A stretch of DNA of 64,000 nucleotides from Clostridium homopropionicum DSM 5847 (GCF_001263795.1 NZ_LHUR01000042.1:62001-126000); one strand, 5' to 3'; positions 35,871 through 47,251 are shown, counted from the stretch's first letter. Numbers and translations: made by a program. Notes: generated by a model not told the origin, from the letters alone.

Positions 35871-36481
35871 TATTTCACCTCCTGTAAATAGTCTTTTACC
35901 TTTTCTTCTAATTTTCTTAAGGCTTCACCTCTATGGCTAATGGAGTTTTTCTCTTCAGATGTTATTTCTGCAAAGGTTTTATTAAACCTAGGAACATAAA
36001 ATAATGGATCATAACCGAAGCCATCTATTCCCCTCTCTTCTTCAATTATATACCCTTCTACGTCTCCTTGCACATCAATAATAATCTTTTCATCTAAAAT
36101 TAATTCTATTGCGCAAACAAAGTGTGCTTTCCTTTTTTCAAATTCCACCCCTTTAAGATTAGATAGTAATTTCTCATTATTCTCCTTATCATTACCATGA
36201 ACTCCGAAATATCTAGCGGAATATACTCCTGGTTCCCCGTTTAATATATCTACCATAAGTCCTGAATCATCTGCAAGAACTGCATGCCTCTTTCCTAAAG
36301 CTTTAAATATTTCTATAGCCTTTATATGAGCATTCTCTTCAAAGGTACTTCCATTTTCATCAACCTCTATGTTAATCCCTGCCTCCTGTAATGAAAGAAT
36401 TTGAAAAGGAAAATTCTTGAGTATTTGCTTTATCTCACTTATTTTATGTTTATTATTACTTGCTACAATAAGTTTCTTCAC
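35870..36481 (-). CDS. rdgB: XTP/dITP diphosphatase (RdgB/HAM1)
   Basis: It removes non-canonical purine nucleotides (ITP, XTP, dITP) from the pool. The 203-residue protein starts [20 protein letters not shown], has [23 protein letters not shown] near residue 70, [12 protein letters not shown] and the C-terminal [10 protein letters not shown] and SHRGEAL motifs. The start is GTG (36479-36481), eight bases after GGAGG. It is followed by the YfcE-type phosphatase; this order is common in clostridia. Confidence 0.95.
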   Translation of the reverse strand: MKKLIVASNNKHKISEIKQILKNFPFQILSLQEAGINIEVDENGSTFEENAHIKAIEIFKALGKRHAVLADDSGLMVDILNGEPGVYSARYFGVHGNDKENNEKLLSNLKGVEFEKRKAHFVCAIELILDEKIIIDVQGDVEGYIIEEERGIDGFGYDPLFYVPRFNKTFAEITSEEKNSISHRGEALRKLEEKVKDYLQEVK

Positions 36482-36499
36482 TTTTATTCCTCCATGTAT

Positions 36500-37513
36500 T
36501 TATCTTCTATTTTGCAAGTTTTTTATTATGTTTTCAGTAGAAATATTAAAGAGTTCATCCCTTTCTGGTGGAAGGACATTAAACTCATTATTATTATCAA
36601 CCAATATTTTTGCCCCCTGAATAACTTCACCTATAACAGTTGCTTCAATTCCACTATTTTTTAGCTTATCTACTAAGGCATATCCATCTGAGCAGGTTAT
36701 AATCATGCTTCCTGAGGATATAAACTTTAGCGGGTCAATATTGAATAAATCACATAGTTTTACGGTAATTTCACTTATAGGTAGTCTATCTTTATAAATT
36801 TTAAATCCTAAACTACTTCCTTTTGCTACTTCCCATAATGCACCTAAGACTCCCCCTTCAGTAATATCGTGCATAGAGTTCACCCCAAATTCTCCTGCAA
36901 TTTTCCCTTCAGCTACTACACTAAGGCTGTCCACGTATGCTTTAGCTTCTTTAATTTCTTTATCAGTTAATACTCCTTTTACTAAATCATAATAATCATT
37001 AATTAATATAGCAGTACCCTCTAAACAAAGCTTTTTAGTAACAATAATATGATCTTTAGCCTTAGCTCCTGAAGTTGCTACAGCTTTTCCTGCTTTCGCC
37101 TTTCCTATAACAGTACAAGATACTACTATTTTATTTACTGAGTCTGTTACTTCAGTATGCCCACCTAGTATCTCCATATTTAGTTTTTTAGCTTCTTCAT
37201 TAATTTCTCTCATAACGTTATATATATCTTCTAATTGACTGCATGGGGGTGAAAGTACAGTTACAAGTATTCCTATAGGCTCAGCTCCACAGGAAGCAAT
37301 ATCATTGGCATTTATATGAACTACTAATCTTCCAATATTGTTATCTGCAGCAGTTATTGGATCGGTAGATAAGACACATTCATACTCTCCAAAACTAACT
37401 ACACTACAGTCTTCTCCAATTCCACTTCTAATCCTAACTTCATCCCTTAGGTTGCCTTTATTATTATCTATAATTTTACTTAGATCATCCCAGGATAACT
37501 TTCCAATTTTCAT
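36500..37513 (-). CDS. AIR synthase-related (HypE/PurM-like) protein
   Basis: The 337-residue protein has the PurM/HypE fold signs: SGIGEDCSVV near residue 32, STDPITAADNNIGRLVVHINANDIASCGAEP, GGHTEVTD near residue 117, and MHDITEGGVLGALWEVA. HypE makes the thiocyanate donor of hydrogenase, but no other hyp genes are near, so the reaction is unknown. I start at the ATG 37511-37513, after AGAGGTGA; an upstream GTG is also in frame. It lies 18 bases before rdgB in the same direction. Confidence 0.75.
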   Translation of the reverse strand: MKIGKLSWDDLSKIIDNNKGNLRDEVRIRSGIGEDCSVVSFGEYECVLSTDPITAADNNIGRLVVHINANDIASCGAEPIGILVTVLSPPCSQLEDIYNVMREINEEAKKLNMEILGGHTEVTDSVNKIVVSCTVIGKAKAGKAVATSGAKAKDHIIVTKKLCLEGTAILINDYYDLVKGVLTDKEIKEAKAYVDSLSVVAEGKIAGEFGVNSMHDITEGGVLGALWEVAKGSSLGFKIYKDRLPISEITVKLCDLFNIDPLKFISSGSMIITCSDGYALVDKLKNSGIEATVIGEVIQGAKILVDNNNEFNVLPPERDELFNISTENIIKNLQNRR

Positions 37514-37606
37514 TAAAATCACCTCTTTAGAAATTAAAAATTAATCATCATTTGTAATTTATACTCATATTATTTATATAAGGATTAATTTATGGTGGTG
37601 TAAATA

Positions 37607-38986
37607 ATGCTAAGATATATAGGACCATTTTTACGAATGAATAAATTGAATATAAAACAGGTAGAAAATCAATTGTTTCATTTATCTAAGGAATCCTTAA
37701 AGAACATAGTTTTACATTCAAAATGCGGAATTACCTTAAACCTTAAAGATTTAAATCTAAAACATATTTCTAGTTCTGATATTAACACATTAAACCTAAA
37801 TTCTCCACTTTTATGTATTTATAAGAAAGGAAATCCAAAATTAAAGATTCAAAATAATTTATATTCTTGGATAGAGGATAAACATAAAAAAGATATAAAT
37901 GTATCTAGTAACTCCTACATGACTTTATGCTTATTAGAACTTATTGAGTATTATAGAGGTTTTAAAAATCTAGACTCAACAAAATATTCCCTAAGTATTA
38001 TTTATACTGAGCTTGCAAAAAAACAATTAGATTTTTATGCATCTTTCTTAAGAAATGCAGAAGGAGTCTTTATTGATAAGAAAGATTGTACAGACCCTAT
38101 AATCGGCAAAATAAAATTAAAAGACTCTACCAAAGAATTTAAGTTTTCTGAACAATGCTTACTTATGAATGCCTTTTACAAATGCTCTGATTATTTAGAT
38201 GGAAATTCAAAGGATTCATTTAAAGATTTTTCATTAGATATTTTAAAAATGTTTGTTGATTTTAAAGAAGAGATGTATGAAATACCTTTTAATGATAAAG
38301 CTTTACTTTGTCTAAATTTAAATATTTTTTATTCTTACTCGAATATAGATGATGCTAAAATTCTTTCATTAGATATTTTTGATTTATTATATGAAGAATA
38401 TACCAAATCAAATGATAATGACAAAATACAGGACATTTGTATTATATACCTTAATGCAGCTCTTCTTTATAAACATACAAATTTATTTAGATTTAAAAAG
38501 ATATGCATTAGTCTTATGGAACTATTAATTAAACACTATAACGAAGAGCTGTCTATATTCATAAAGCCTGGAGAAGATAAAGAAATTAGATTTTCTTCCG
38601 AAGATATTATTCTTTATATTATTTCAATGCTGTATCATCATAAATTGGGTGAAGAAGCCTCTGAAAATATTATTTCAGAAGTATTTAGAAATCAATTAGT
38701 GGATTCCGGAATAGTTTTAAGCTGGCCTGATGCACCAAATTTAGATGATATAGAACATTATAAAGATTTTAAATCTGTTCCTGAAAATTTACTTGAAGAG
38801 CAGTATTTTAAAATGTCTAATATCACTACCCCTGAAAGTAGCGAAGTTGCTCCTATTTTTTTAAAAAATGTTATTTATAATAAAGATAAAAAGACTTTTA
38901 AACAAAGTAAAGTAATTTTTGACAGCAGAAAAAATTTAAATTTATTTTTCTTCATATTGCATTTCCTTAATGATAAAACTTGCTAA
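37607..38986 (+). CDS. Unknown protein, 459 residues
   Basis: I do not recognise this protein. It has no signal peptide and no clear membrane helix. It is mostly helical-looking and rich in Lys, Asp, Asn, Leu and Ser, with an evenly spread sequence that could be a helical repeat fold. The ATG at 37607 follows GGTGGTG. It is divergent from the AIR-synthase-like gene and convergent with the oligopeptide-binding gene, whose stop is nine bases past its own. Confidence 0.7.
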   Translation: MLRYIGPFLRMNKLNIKQVENQLFHLSKESLKNIVLHSKCGITLNLKDLNLKHISSSDINTLNLNSPLLCIYKKGNPKLKIQNNLYSWIEDKHKKDINVSSNSYMTLCLLELIEYYRGFKNLDSTKYSLSIIYTELAKKQLDFYASFLRNAEGVFIDKKDCTDPIIGKIKLKDSTKEFKFSEQCLLMNAFYKCSDYLDGNSKDSFKDFSLDILKMFVDFKEEMYEIPFNDKALLCLNLNIFYSYSNIDDAKILSLDIFDLLYEEYTKSNDNDKIQDICIIYLNAALLYKHTNLFRFKKICISLMELLIKHYNEELSIFIKPGEDKEIRFSSEDIILYIISMLYHHKLGEEASENIISEVFRNQLVDSGIVLSWPDAPNLDDIEHYKDFKSVPENLLEEQYFKMSNITTPESSEVAPIFLKNVIYNKDKKTFKQSKVIFDSRKNLNLFFFILHFLNDKTC

Positions 38987-38995
38987 GCTTGCAAA

Positions 38996-40564
38996 TTAAT
39001 ATATAGATTTTTCTAAATAAACATTTTTTAAAAGTACATTTCCTTTTTTGTTTATCTTAATGCCGTTTATATATGGTTTTACAGCAATAATTCTGTTGTA
39101 AAGACCTAAAGTTATAAACGGCATATCGTTTATTAAAATCTTTTCAGCAGTTATAAAATAATTTTCCCCTTCTTTTAAGCTTTTAGCTACTTTGCCTTTC
39201 AAAATATTTTTTTCAAATTCTGAATTTGTGTATCCATAGAGGTTTGAATCTGAGGTTGAAAGCCACTCTTCTAAAAATGAAAGTGAATTATCATATTTCC
39301 CGAGATATTCTGATAATACTAAATCATAATTACTATTCTTTAAATTTAGCTGATAGTTTTCTTCATTTACACCTTCAACATAAAGATTTATATTTGATTT
39401 CTTTAAATCTTTAGCAATAAAATCTACTATTAAATCGTTTATATCACTGCTTTTATATAAAAGCTTTAACTCTTCACCTTTATATCCGCTTGAAGATAAT
39501 AATTTTTCTAAGGTATCTCCTATTTTATTTGCGTCTAAATAACTTCCTCTTGGTTCTGTTCCTTGAGTATTTTCTGGAACATACCAAGAACTTTTTGTAA
39601 TAATTCCATTTAACTCTTTTTCTAATAGATTTTTTTCAATTGACATAGCAATAGCTTTTCGAAAGTTTATATTATTAAGAAATTTATTTTTCTTTAAATT
39701 AAAATTTATACTGTATCCTTTTAAGGTAGTATCCTTAATTAATTTTTCTTTCTCTTGAAGTTGCACAAGCTCTTTATTTGGTAAATTTGAAGTTATATCT
39801 ATTTCATTTGAATTGTACTTTGCTAAAGAAAAAGCACTAGTTTCATCGCTGCTAATGTGAATTTTATCAGTAAATACATTTTTTTCATCCCAATAATTTA
39901 TATTCTTTTTTAAAGAAATTTCCCCATTAGGATAAATATTGTCAATAATATAAGCTCCTGAGTATTTTATATTCTTAAATTCATCCTTCCAATTTTTCAA
40001 GCTGTTTAAATCTTTCCTTATAAAAAAACTTGGCTGACTTAGTATATTTAAAAAATAATCACAAGGATAATTTAATCTCATTTCTATTATTTTATTATCC
40101 TTAGCTCTTATAGCAACTCCATCAAAGTTTATCTTATCTTCTAAATAATCACTAACTCCAAAAATACACGTAAGTAGCTTACCACTATCTTGATCTTCCT
40201 TTAAAATCTCAGAAAAAAAATTTATAAAGTCTCTATTTGTAATTTCACTTCCATCACTCCACTTAATATTATCTCTTAAATGAAAGGTATAGGTAAGCTT
40301 ATCCTGGCTTAAAGAAAAGCTATCAGCGAGTCCTGGCACAATCTTTCCCTCTAAATCAGTTGAAACTAGACCCTCGAAAATAGAAAGGATTATATCTTCT
40401 TGTGATATATCCATATCACTAAGTTTAAATAAATCTTTTGGAAGTTTCTCTACATTATATACAATATAGTTTCTATTTTGGCTGGTAAAGGTTTTTCTTT
40501 CTACACATCCGCTAAAAATCACAACTAAAAGAATTACTATGGATATAGCTTTTTTTATTTTCAT
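38996..40564 (-). CDS. Oligopeptide-binding lipoprotein (SBP family 5, OppA-like)
   Basis: This is the extracellular binding protein of a peptide or nickel-type ABC importer. It has a lipoprotein signal (VILLVVIFSGCVERK), then the family-5 fold: LSDMDISQEDIILSIFEGLV in order, GLADSFSLSQDKLTYTFHLRDNIKWSDG near residue 75, and FRKAIAMSIEKN in the second lobe. It is about 522 residues long. No permease or ATPase gene is nearby, so it is an orphan binding protein. The start is the ATG at 40562-40564, with a weak GGTGAG site; an upstream GTG is possible. Confidence 0.85.
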   Translation of the reverse strand: MKIKKAISIVILLVVIFSGCVERKTFTSQNRNYIVYNVEKLPKDLFKLSDMDISQEDIILSIFEGLVSTDLEGKIVPGLADSFSLSQDKLTYTFHLRDNIKWSDGSEITNRDFINFFSEILKEDQDSGKLLTCIFGVSDYLEDKINFDGVAIRAKDNKIIEMRLNYPCDYFLNILSQPSFFIRKDLNSLKNWKDEFKNIKYSGAYIIDNIYPNGEISLKKNINYWDEKNVFTDKIHISSDETSAFSLAKYNSNEIDITSNLPNKELVQLQEKEKLIKDTTLKGYSINFNLKKNKFLNNINFRKAIAMSIEKNLLEKELNGIITKSSWYVPENTQGTEPRGSYLDANKIGDTLEKLLSSSGYKGEELKLLYKSSDINDLIVDFIAKDLKKSNINLYVEGVNEENYQLNLKNSNYDLVLSEYLGKYDNSLSFLEEWLSTSDSNLYGYTNSEFEKNILKGKVAKSLKEGENYFITAEKILINDMPFITLGLYNRIIAVKPYINGIKINKKGNVLLKNVYLEKSIY

Positions 40565-40621
40565 AATAATCACTCACCATTTATTATACTTTACCTTCAA
40601 TTATTACCAACAAACTATATA

Positions 40622-41500
40622 TTATATACTAAATTTTTTTCTATAACCACATTTCCTGCACAGTTCTTCAACTGCATATCTTCTTGAAAATCCTTCTAAT
40701 ATATTCTTAGCTCTCTCTCCTTCAACTATTTCTGAAAAATCAGTTTCTTTTATATTGCCTAAATTAATTACTCCTTCCCCATCGAGACAGCAAGGTACTA
40801 CAGTTCCATCTACCAATATTGCTATCTGATTTCTAAGTCCGTAGCAAAATCCTTTTCCTTCATCCTCTTCCTCTTTTAAATCTGGCCATTGAAATTCGTG
40901 ATCTTGATTTACATAAACTCTATCAGAAATTTTAATTCCCCTTCCTTGGATTATTTTTTCTTCAATAATATACTCTAAATTAAATTCATCTTCAATTATC
41001 TGAAGAAGAGCACGATTTCTGTTCCTATTAATATTTACTTCATTATCTTTATCTAAATTCCACAGCCTTAGAGATATTAAAGCCTTAGTATTGCTTATAG
41101 CTTCCTTTGTAAAAGAAATTATATTGTTAATATATTCTTCCTTATCTATATTTAAATCATTTCCATCAAAGCTATGAAGGGAAAAGTTAACCTGCCTTAG
41201 AGCAGGTTTATTAATTATTTTATCCTTAACCTGGTTTATTCGAGTGCCATTTGTGGTTATGTTAACTTTAAAGCCTTTTTCCCAAGCTAAATCTAAAAAT
41301 TTATCAATTTCAGGATGTAAAAGCGGCTCTCCCTTTACATGAAAATATATATATTCTGTATATGATTCAATTTGTTCTAATATTTTACTAAAGGTTACTG
41401 TATTCATAAATTCGCCTTTTCTCCTAGTTACAGGGCAAAAACTACAGGAAAGGTTGCATACATTGGTAATCTCTATATAGAATTTTTTAAATTTTTTCAT
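40622..41500 (-). CDS. Radical SAM protein with SPASM-type C-terminus
   Basis: The 292-residue protein starts with the cluster motif CNLSCSFCPVTRR (CX3CX2C, about residues 14-21) and has YFHVKGEPLLHPEIDKFL, typical of the family. The C-terminal part carries extra cysteines (VPCCLDGEGVINLGN and LCRKCGY), which fits a SPASM or half-SPASM auxiliary cluster domain. It would act on an unknown peptide or small molecule in the cytoplasm. No precursor peptide gene is visible next to it, so I make no substrate claim. Confidence 0.85.
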   Translation of the reverse strand: MKKFKKFYIEITNVCNLSCSFCPVTRRKGEFMNTVTFSKILEQIESYTEYIYFHVKGEPLLHPEIDKFLDLAWEKGFKVNITTNGTRINQVKDKIINKPALRQVNFSLHSFDGNDLNIDKEEYINNIISFTKEAISNTKALISLRLWNLDKDNEVNINRNRNRALLQIIEDEFNLEYIIEEKIIQGRGIKISDRVYVNQDHEFQWPDLKEEEDEGKGFCYGLRNQIAILVDGTVVPCCLDGEGVINLGNIKETDFSEIVEGERAKNILEGFSRRYAVEELCRKCGYRKKFSI

Positions 41501-41540
41501 TCTTTTGCTCCAATCAAATTTTTTTAAACTCTATAGTATA

Positions 41541-41569
41541 AAAAGGTGACTCTTTAATGATCACCTTTT
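41541..41569 (-). terminator. Hairpin terminator between the 87-residue gene and the radical SAM gene
   Basis: AAAAGGTGA and TCACCTTTT form a perfect stem; the minus strand ends in T. Confidence 0.75.
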
Positions 41570-41582
41570 CTTGTCCGTTTAT

Positions 41583-41846
41583 TTAATATACCTTCAAAAT
41601 AACAAAAAACATAGCTCCAAAGCCTAAAAGCATACAAAATATAGAATTTACCCATTGACCATTTCTAATTTGAAACTGTTTAATGCTCCAGAGAAACATT
41701 GTTATAATTATACTTAATTGAAATACATAATAATTATGAAAGTACTTTATATTTACGAAATTATAAGATGAAAGCATAGTTAGTAAAAGACATAGAATAG
41801 TAATTATTACAAATGTCCATGCTGATATACTTATTATCTTTTTCAT
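41583..41846 (-). CDS. Small membrane protein of unknown function
   Basis: An 87-residue protein with three hydrophobic segments (about 8-26, 40-56 and 66-85), so it is likely a membrane protein with three helices. There is no recognised family. It lies 31 bases after the ligA stop and ends before a terminator, so it is probably the last gene of the pcrA-ligA transcript. Confidence 0.65.
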   Translation of the reverse strand: MKKIISISAWTFVIITILCLLLTMLSSYNFVNIKYFHNYYVFQLSIIITMFLWSIKQFQIRNGQWVNSIFCMLLGFGAMFFVILKVY

Positions 41847-41877
41847 TTTACATCCCTCAATTTCACATCTTTTAGTT

Positions 41878-43869
41878 TCAATTTAACATTCTTTGAAAAT
41901 CCTCTTCATTTATTATTTTAATATTTAACTCTAAAGCTTTATCATATTTTGACCCAGGCTCTTTTCCAACTAATACGTAATCAGTATTTTTACTAACACT
42001 GCCTGATACCTTTGCCCCAAGAGACTGAAGCTTCTCCTTTATTTCATTCCTTGAATAGGTTTCGAGAGAACCTGTTACAACTACAGTCTTCCCATTAAAT
42101 ACATTTTCCTCTACCTTTTCTTCTTTGAAATATGGTTCCACTCCTAATTCAATTAACTCATTAATACTTGATAATATTTTAGAGTTTTTAAAGAATTCAA
42201 TTATACTTTTTGCAATTATATCTCCAACTTCTTCAACAGAAATAAGCTCATGAAACTTTGCATTTATTATATTTTCTAAAGTTTTAAATCTCTTTACTAA
42301 ATCTACACTTGTTTTCTTCCCTACATTAGGAATACCTAATGCATATACAAATGAAGGCAAATCACACTTCTTACTTTTTTCTATTGCCTCCAGAAGGTTG
42401 TTCGCTTTTTTTTCTCCAAACCTCTCTAATTTAAGCAAATCTTCTTTTTGAATTCTATATAAATCTGAAATTGACTTAATATTTAGTTCTTCAAACAGCT
42501 GTTCCGCAGTTTTTTCACTAAAGCCAGATATATTCATAGCCTCTCTGCTTGCAAAATGCACAATAGATTTAACAAGCTGTGGTTTACAGGAAAGAGAATT
42601 TTCACAAAAATAATGAACTCCTTCTTGTATTACCTCACTTCCGCAATAAGGACAGTTTTTAGGAGGACAAATTTCTTTAGTGTCTTCTTCATTTTCTACT
42701 ACTCCCATAATTTCTGGGATTACATCGTTAGAACGCCTTAGAAAAACTGTGCTTCCTATTTTAACACCTTTTCTATTAATGTCATCCATATTATTTAATG
42801 TAGCTCTTTTTACTGTAACTCCACCTATATCTACAGGCTCAAGTAAAGCTGTTGGACTAACTCTACCACTTCTCCCAACATTCCATTCTACATCTAATAA
42901 CTTTGTAGTTGCTTCTTGTGCCTCGAATTTATACGCTATTGCCCATTTAGGAAACTTTACTGTATATCCAATAATTTCTCTTGTCTTAATGTGATCTATA
43001 GCAATAACCACGCCATCAATATCATAATTTAAATCATATCTTATAGAATTTATATAATCAATTTCCTTTTCTATTTTTTCTGATGTATAGCAAACCTTGT
43101 AATAATCATCTACTGGAAGTCCTTTATCCTTAATAAAATTAAGCATATCAAAATACGTTTCAAAAGGCTCTCCTTCATTGTATCCAATATCATAAAAAAA
43201 CGCTGAAAGATTCCTTCTTGCTGTTTCTTTAATGTTTAAATTTCTAAGAGCTCCTGCTGCCCCATTTCTCAAATTTTTTAGTGGAGTAGCTGCTACTTTA
43301 TTATATTCCTCAAAGGCCTCTTTTGTCATTATAGCCTCTCCATGTACTTCAATTACAGCATTATTATCTATTTTAAGCGGAATTGTTTTTATAGTTTTAA
43401 CCTGTGCTGTTATATCTTCTCCAATTTCTCCTGTTCCCCTAGAAGCACCTTTTATTAATATACCTTCATTGTCATAAGTACAGTTAATAGTAAGTCCATC
43501 AAATTTTTTAGTAACTATATATCTTATTTGCGGTAATTTATCTTCATTACTTAAATTATAGGCTTCTACCGCCTTCAAATTTTTGCTATGCCAATCCCTT
43601 AACTCTCCAATATTTTGCGCTTTTCCAAGGCTTAATAGTTTCCCTTTATGTCTATATTTCTTAAACTCAGCTAAAACCATTCCGCCTACCCTTTGAGTTG
43701 GAGAATAAGGAAGAATCATTTTAGTTTCCTCTTCAAGCCTAACCAGCTCATCATATTTTTCATCATATTCTTTATCTGATACACTAGGATTATCTAAAGT
43801 ATAGTATTCATAAGCTAATTTATTTAGCTCTTCAACTAGATGAAAAATCCTTTGCTTTTTATCTTCCAT
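41878..43869 (-). CDS. ligA: NAD-dependent DNA ligase
   Basis: LigA seals nicks in DNA with NAD. Domains in order are the Ia region ([19 protein letters not shown]), the adenylation domain with the lysine motif KKFDGLTIN near residue 128, the OB fold, a four-cysteine zinc finger (CPYCGSEV and CENSLSC), helix-hairpin-helix repeats ([28 protein letters not shown]), and a C-terminal BRCT domain ([18 protein letters not shown]). The sequence is rather divergent from typical LigA. I choose the ATG at 43867-43869 (663 residues); an ATG five codons upstream is possible. It follows pcrA by a few bases. Confidence 0.92.
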   Translation of the reverse strand: MEDKKQRIFHLVEELNKLAYEYYTLDNPSVSDKEYDEKYDELVRLEEETKMILPYSPTQRVGGMVLAEFKKYRHKGKLLSLGKAQNIGELRDWHSKNLKAVEAYNLSNEDKLPQIRYIVTKKFDGLTINCTYDNEGILIKGASRGTGEIGEDITAQVKTIKTIPLKIDNNAVIEVHGEAIMTKEAFEEYNKVAATPLKNLRNGAAGALRNLNIKETARRNLSAFFYDIGYNEGEPFETYFDMLNFIKDKGLPVDDYYKVCYTSEKIEKEIDYINSIRYDLNYDIDGVVIAIDHIKTREIIGYTVKFPKWAIAYKFEAQEATTKLLDVEWNVGRSGRVSPTALLEPVDIGGVTVKRATLNNMDDINRKGVKIGSTVFLRRSNDVIPEIMGVVENEEDTKEICPPKNCPYCGSEVIQEGVHYFCENSLSCKPQLVKSIVHFASREAMNISGFSEKTAEQLFEELNIKSISDLYRIQKEDLLKLERFGEKKANNLLEAIEKSKKCDLPSFVYALGIPNVGKKTSVDLVKRFKTLENIINAKFHELISVEEVGDIIAKSIIEFFKNSKILSSINELIELGVEPYFKEEKVEENVFNGKTVVVTGSLETYSRNEIKEKLQSLGAKVSGSVSKNTDYVLVGKEPGSKYDKALELNIKIINEEDFQRMLN

Positions 43870-43888
43870 AACCTTCGCCCTCATTTTC

Positions 43889-46800
43889 CTATATTAACTT
43901 TAACGGTGCCATACTAAACATAAGCTGTTTTATTCCCATGTTATCAAAAGCAATAGTAACCTTCATGTCATCTCCATTTTTTACAGCACTAACTATAGTA
44001 CCCACTCCAAATTTATCATGTTTTACCTTTCTTCCTACAGATACTTCTTCTAAGTTTACATTGCTCTGTACATTTTGACTCTCTGAAGTAGAAAAGTTCT
44101 CACTGCTTAAAATAGAATTAATAGCTTTTTCAGCTTTTCTATTGCTAAAACTAGAAATAGAATGTGAATTTATATTTAGATTTAAATATCTTTCACTTAC
44201 AACAGTCCTATTACCTCCCCCATTAATTGAAGGTCTATTTTCTCTAATAACTTCCTTTAGCTCTGGGGATATTTCATTTATAAAATCTGATTCTGCATAG
44301 CTTACGGTTCTCCCAAAGACTCTTCTTGTACTTGCGGATGTCAAATATAACTTCTCTTTTGCTCTAGTTATTCCTACATAACAAAGCCTTCGAGATTCCT
44401 CCATCTCTGAAAAATTGTCAAGAGATTGAGTCCCTGGAAAAATACCATTTTCCATACCAGCCATAAAAACCGCTGGAAACTCTAATCCCTTTGCACTGTG
44501 CATGGTCATCATTACAGTAGTATCTGTTTCTTCATCATAATTGTCTATATCTGAAACTAGAGCTATCTTTTCTAAGAATGCTGAAAGGGATTTATCCTCA
44601 CTGGAATTCTCAAATTCTACTGCAGCAGATACTAATTCTTTAATATTTTCAATTCTGCTGATGTCTTCAATTTCATTAGAGTCTTTAAGCTCTTTTAAAT
44701 ATCCTGTACTCTCTAGTATTTCCTCTATTAATGTAGAAACGCTTACTTTATCTTTATTTCTGTTAAAGCTATTTATTAAGCTTGTAAACTTATTTATAGA
44801 TGCAATAGCTTTTTTAGAAAGACCTGGTATATTTTCTATATCCAATAAAACACTATACATGCATTCATCCATATAGCTTGCAAATTCCTGTATTTTTTCT
44901 ACAGTAGAATTACCAATAGCCCTTTTAGGAACGTTAATTATTCTTCTAAGACTAATATCATCTTGAAGATTATTTATAAATTTTAAGTAAGCAGTTATAT
45001 CCTTAATTTCTTTTCTATCGTAAAACTTTAATCCTCCGATTATTCTATAAGGAATAGCCCTTTTCATAAATACGTCTTCAAAAATTCTTGATTGGGCATT
45101 TGTTCTGTAAAGAATAGCAAAATCTTTAAAGCTTCTGTTTTCCTTTTCCATAAGTCTTTTTATCTCATTTGCTATAAAGCTACCTTCATCCATATCTGAA
45201 TAAGCCCTATAGATTTTAATTTTTTCACCTAAAGGATTTATAGTTCTTAGAACTTTGTTTTTTCTTTGGGAGTTATTTTTAATAACAGAGTTAGCAGCAT
45301 TAAGAATATTTCCCTTAGACCTATAATTTTCTTCGAGCTTTATTACCTTGGTCTCTGGGTAGTCCTTCTCAAAATCCAATATATTCTTGATATCCGCACC
45401 TCTCCATTGATAAATGCAGTTATGCACTACCACATCATTTGCTATATACTGTCTTAATTCTGGTATACTTAAGTCGTATACAAAGCCTTCATAATTTTCA
45501 AAGCTAATTTCTGATATTACATCTTCCACAAGCTCGCCATTGCAATTTGAAACTATACTCATTCCTTCACGTAAGCTTCCAAAAGGCATAAAATAATAGG
45601 ACCTATCTTTTGTGAGTTTTGCCTTTCTAATAATGCTTAATCCATCCATTGTTGAATTTAGCTTTCTACCCAAAGCTTCTGCATCATCATATAAGCTTCT
45701 CTCTGTTTCAACTCTCCAAGTATGACCTTTTTCAGCTCTCACAGGGAAACCAGCTTTAGTAAATCTTTCTCTTGCCTCAGCTCCTGAAGTTATTAAACTT
45801 ACCCTATGTGAATAATAGCCTCTGCGTTCTGAGCGTTTGCAAGAGAAATAACTAATATTTATAATTTTCCTTGATGTGTCTCCTCGAGTAACAGCACTGC
45901 TAAAATGATGTGGATAATCTTCAAATAAGAATAATTCCCTCATTAATCTTTCTGCAGCGCTATAGCTATCTATTTCTTTAAATAGTTTATTTAGCTGTTC
46001 TTGACTCATTGCAATTCCTCTGCCCTTATCATGAAAAACAGCAGTTGGAATACCGTACTTAACTGAATAATATTGTTCATAGAATGTTGCTTCAGCTTTT
46101 GTTTTACAGCATTTAATTATCCACATCTTATCTGCTTTTTCCTGATTTAGCCTAACAGCAAGTCCGCTATCTAGTTTATCTTTATATCTGCTTCTTATAG
46201 CTTGAGTTTGACCGATTCTATAGCCCATTCCATTCTTGTACATTAAGTATATATAGTACACTTCTGGAACTATATTAAGGGCTGCAAAGGTTATATGATT
46301 AGGAGTAGCTGAGATTTCTTTTCCGCTCTCGGTTTTAACCTTAACAAGGACACCTTTATACTGCTTTTTTATAACTTTTTCTACTTTAGCTTTAATAACT
46401 TCTCCATTCCCTGCTGCACTATAAACATATTGATTTGGTAAAACCTCTTCAATTTTAACCATGCCATTTTCTGAATTTACAAGTGATCCTTCTGGCAGAC
46501 ATTGATCATCATCACCCACAACAAATATATTTCTATGTCCTGCTGCCAGCATCTTAACCAGCTGATACTGAGCTTTATTGGTGTCCTGATATTCATCCAC
46601 CATTATGTATTTAAATTTATTTTGATAAAATTTTAGAACCTCAGGCTCTTTCTTAAACAGCTCAACGGTTTTAAAGATTAAATCATCAAAATCAAGAGCA
46701 TTACTATTTTTTAATTTTTTTTGATACAAAAGATAAACATCTGCTATTTTGTTTTTTCTAAAATCTTTTTCATTTCTCTTCTTGTATTCCTCAGCAGTAA

Positions 46801-47251
46801 CTAAGTTGTCCTTTTGCTTTCCGATTTTACTTATTATTTCTTTTTCATCTATTTCTTTATCATTTATGTTTAACTCTTTCATACATTGCTTTACTAAAGT
46901 CTTTTGGTCAGAACTATCATAAATTGCAAAGTTCTTATTATATCCCAGCTTATCTATTTCTCTTCTTAAAATTCTTACACAACAGGAATGGAAAGTAGAA
47001 ACCCACATATTTTCGATATCTGTATCTACTAGCTTTTTAATTCTATCCTTCATTTCTCCAGCTGCCTTGTTGGTAAAGGTTATAGCTAATATATTATAAA
47101 AAGGGATACCTAAATCCTCTATCATATGGGCTATCCTATATGTAAGAACTCTAGTTTTGCCAGACCCAGCACCTGCTAAAACTAGTAAAGGCCCCTGAAT
47201 GGTTACAGCTGCCTCATATTGTTCTTTATTTAATAATGCTTTTAAATCCAT
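43889..47251 (-). CDS. pcrA: ATP-dependent DNA helicase PcrA/UvrD, interrupted by an intein
   Basis: PcrA is a 3'-5' superfamily 1 helicase for repair and plasmid or rolling-circle replication. The 1120-residue precursor has Walker [13 protein letters not shown] near residue 25, [11 protein letters not shown], the Walker B motif MVDEYQDTN near residue 218, and after the intein [27 protein letters not shown] and a C-terminal PcrA tail. Residues 251-611 are an intein; removing it leaves about 759 residues, the normal length. The insertion point is the [13 protein letters not shown] motif, where the extein now has Cys612 instead of serine. The ATG follows AGGAGG. It lies between yerC and ligA. 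Confidence 0.95.
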   Translation of the reverse strand: MDLKALLNKEQYEAAVTIQGPLLVLAGAGSGKTRVLTYRIAHMIEDLGIPFYNILAITFTNKAAGEMKDRIKKLVDTDIENMWVSTFHSCCVRILRREIDKLGYNKNFAIYDSSDQKTLVKQCMKELNINDKEIDEKEIISKIGKQKDNLVTAEEYKKRNEKDFRKNKIADVYLLYQKKLKNSNALDFDDLIFKTVELFKKEPEVLKFYQNKFKYIMVDEYQDTNKAQYQLVKMLAAGHRNIFVVGDDDQCLPEGSLVNSENGMVKIEEVLPNQYVYSAAGNGEVIKAKVEKVIKKQYKGVLVKVKTESGKEISATPNHITFAALNIVPEVYYIYLMYKNGMGYRIGQTQAIRSRYKDKLDSGLAVRLNQEKADKMWIIKCCKTKAEATFYEQYYSVKYGIPTAVFHDKGRGIAMSQEQLNKLFKEIDSYSAAERLMRELFLFEDYPHHFSSAVTRGDTSRKIINISYFSCKRSERRGYYSHRVSLITSGAEARERFTKAGFPVRAEKGHTWRVETERSLYDDAEALGRKLNSTMDGLSIIRKAKLTKDRSYYFMPFGSLREGMSIVSNCNGELVEDVISEISFENYEGFVYDLSIPELRQYIANDVVVHNCIYQWRGADIKNILDFEKDYPETKVIKLEENYRSKGNILNAANSVIKNNSQRKNKVLRTINPLGEKIKIYRAYSDMDEGSFIANEIKRLMEKENRSFKDFAILYRTNAQSRIFEDVFMKRAIPYRIIGGLKFYDRKEIKDITAYLKFINNLQDDISLRRIINVPKRAIGNSTVEKIQEFASYMDECMYSVLLDIENIPGLSKKAIASINKFTSLINSFNRNKDKVSVSTLIEEILESTGYLKELKDSNEIEDISRIENIKELVSAAVEFENSSEDKSLSAFLEKIALVSDIDNYDEETDTTVMMTMHSAKGLEFPAVFMAGMENGIFPGTQSLDNFSEMEESRRLCYVGITRAKEKLYLTSASTRRVFGRTVSYAESDFINEISPELKEVIRENRPSINGGGNRTVVSERYLNLNINSHSISSFSNRKAEKAINSILSSENFSTSESQNVQSNVNLEEVSVGRKVKHDKFGVGTIVSAVKNGDDMKVTIAFDNMGIKQLMFSMAPLKLI
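45419..46501 (-). mobile_element. Intein in PcrA with a GIY-YIG-like endonuclease insert
   Basis: The 361-residue element starts with CLPEGSLV (Cys1) and has block B as SATPNHITF. It ends with [20 protein letters not shown] followed by HN and the extein Cys. These are complete Hint splicing blocks A, B, F and G. Between them lies [20 protein letters not shown], then RSRY and ATFYEQYY about 50 residues on. This order (YIY, RIG, R, E) resembles a GIY-YIG nuclease rather than LAGLIDADG. A further ~150 residues before block F have no family I recognise and may bind DNA. Confidence 0.88.
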
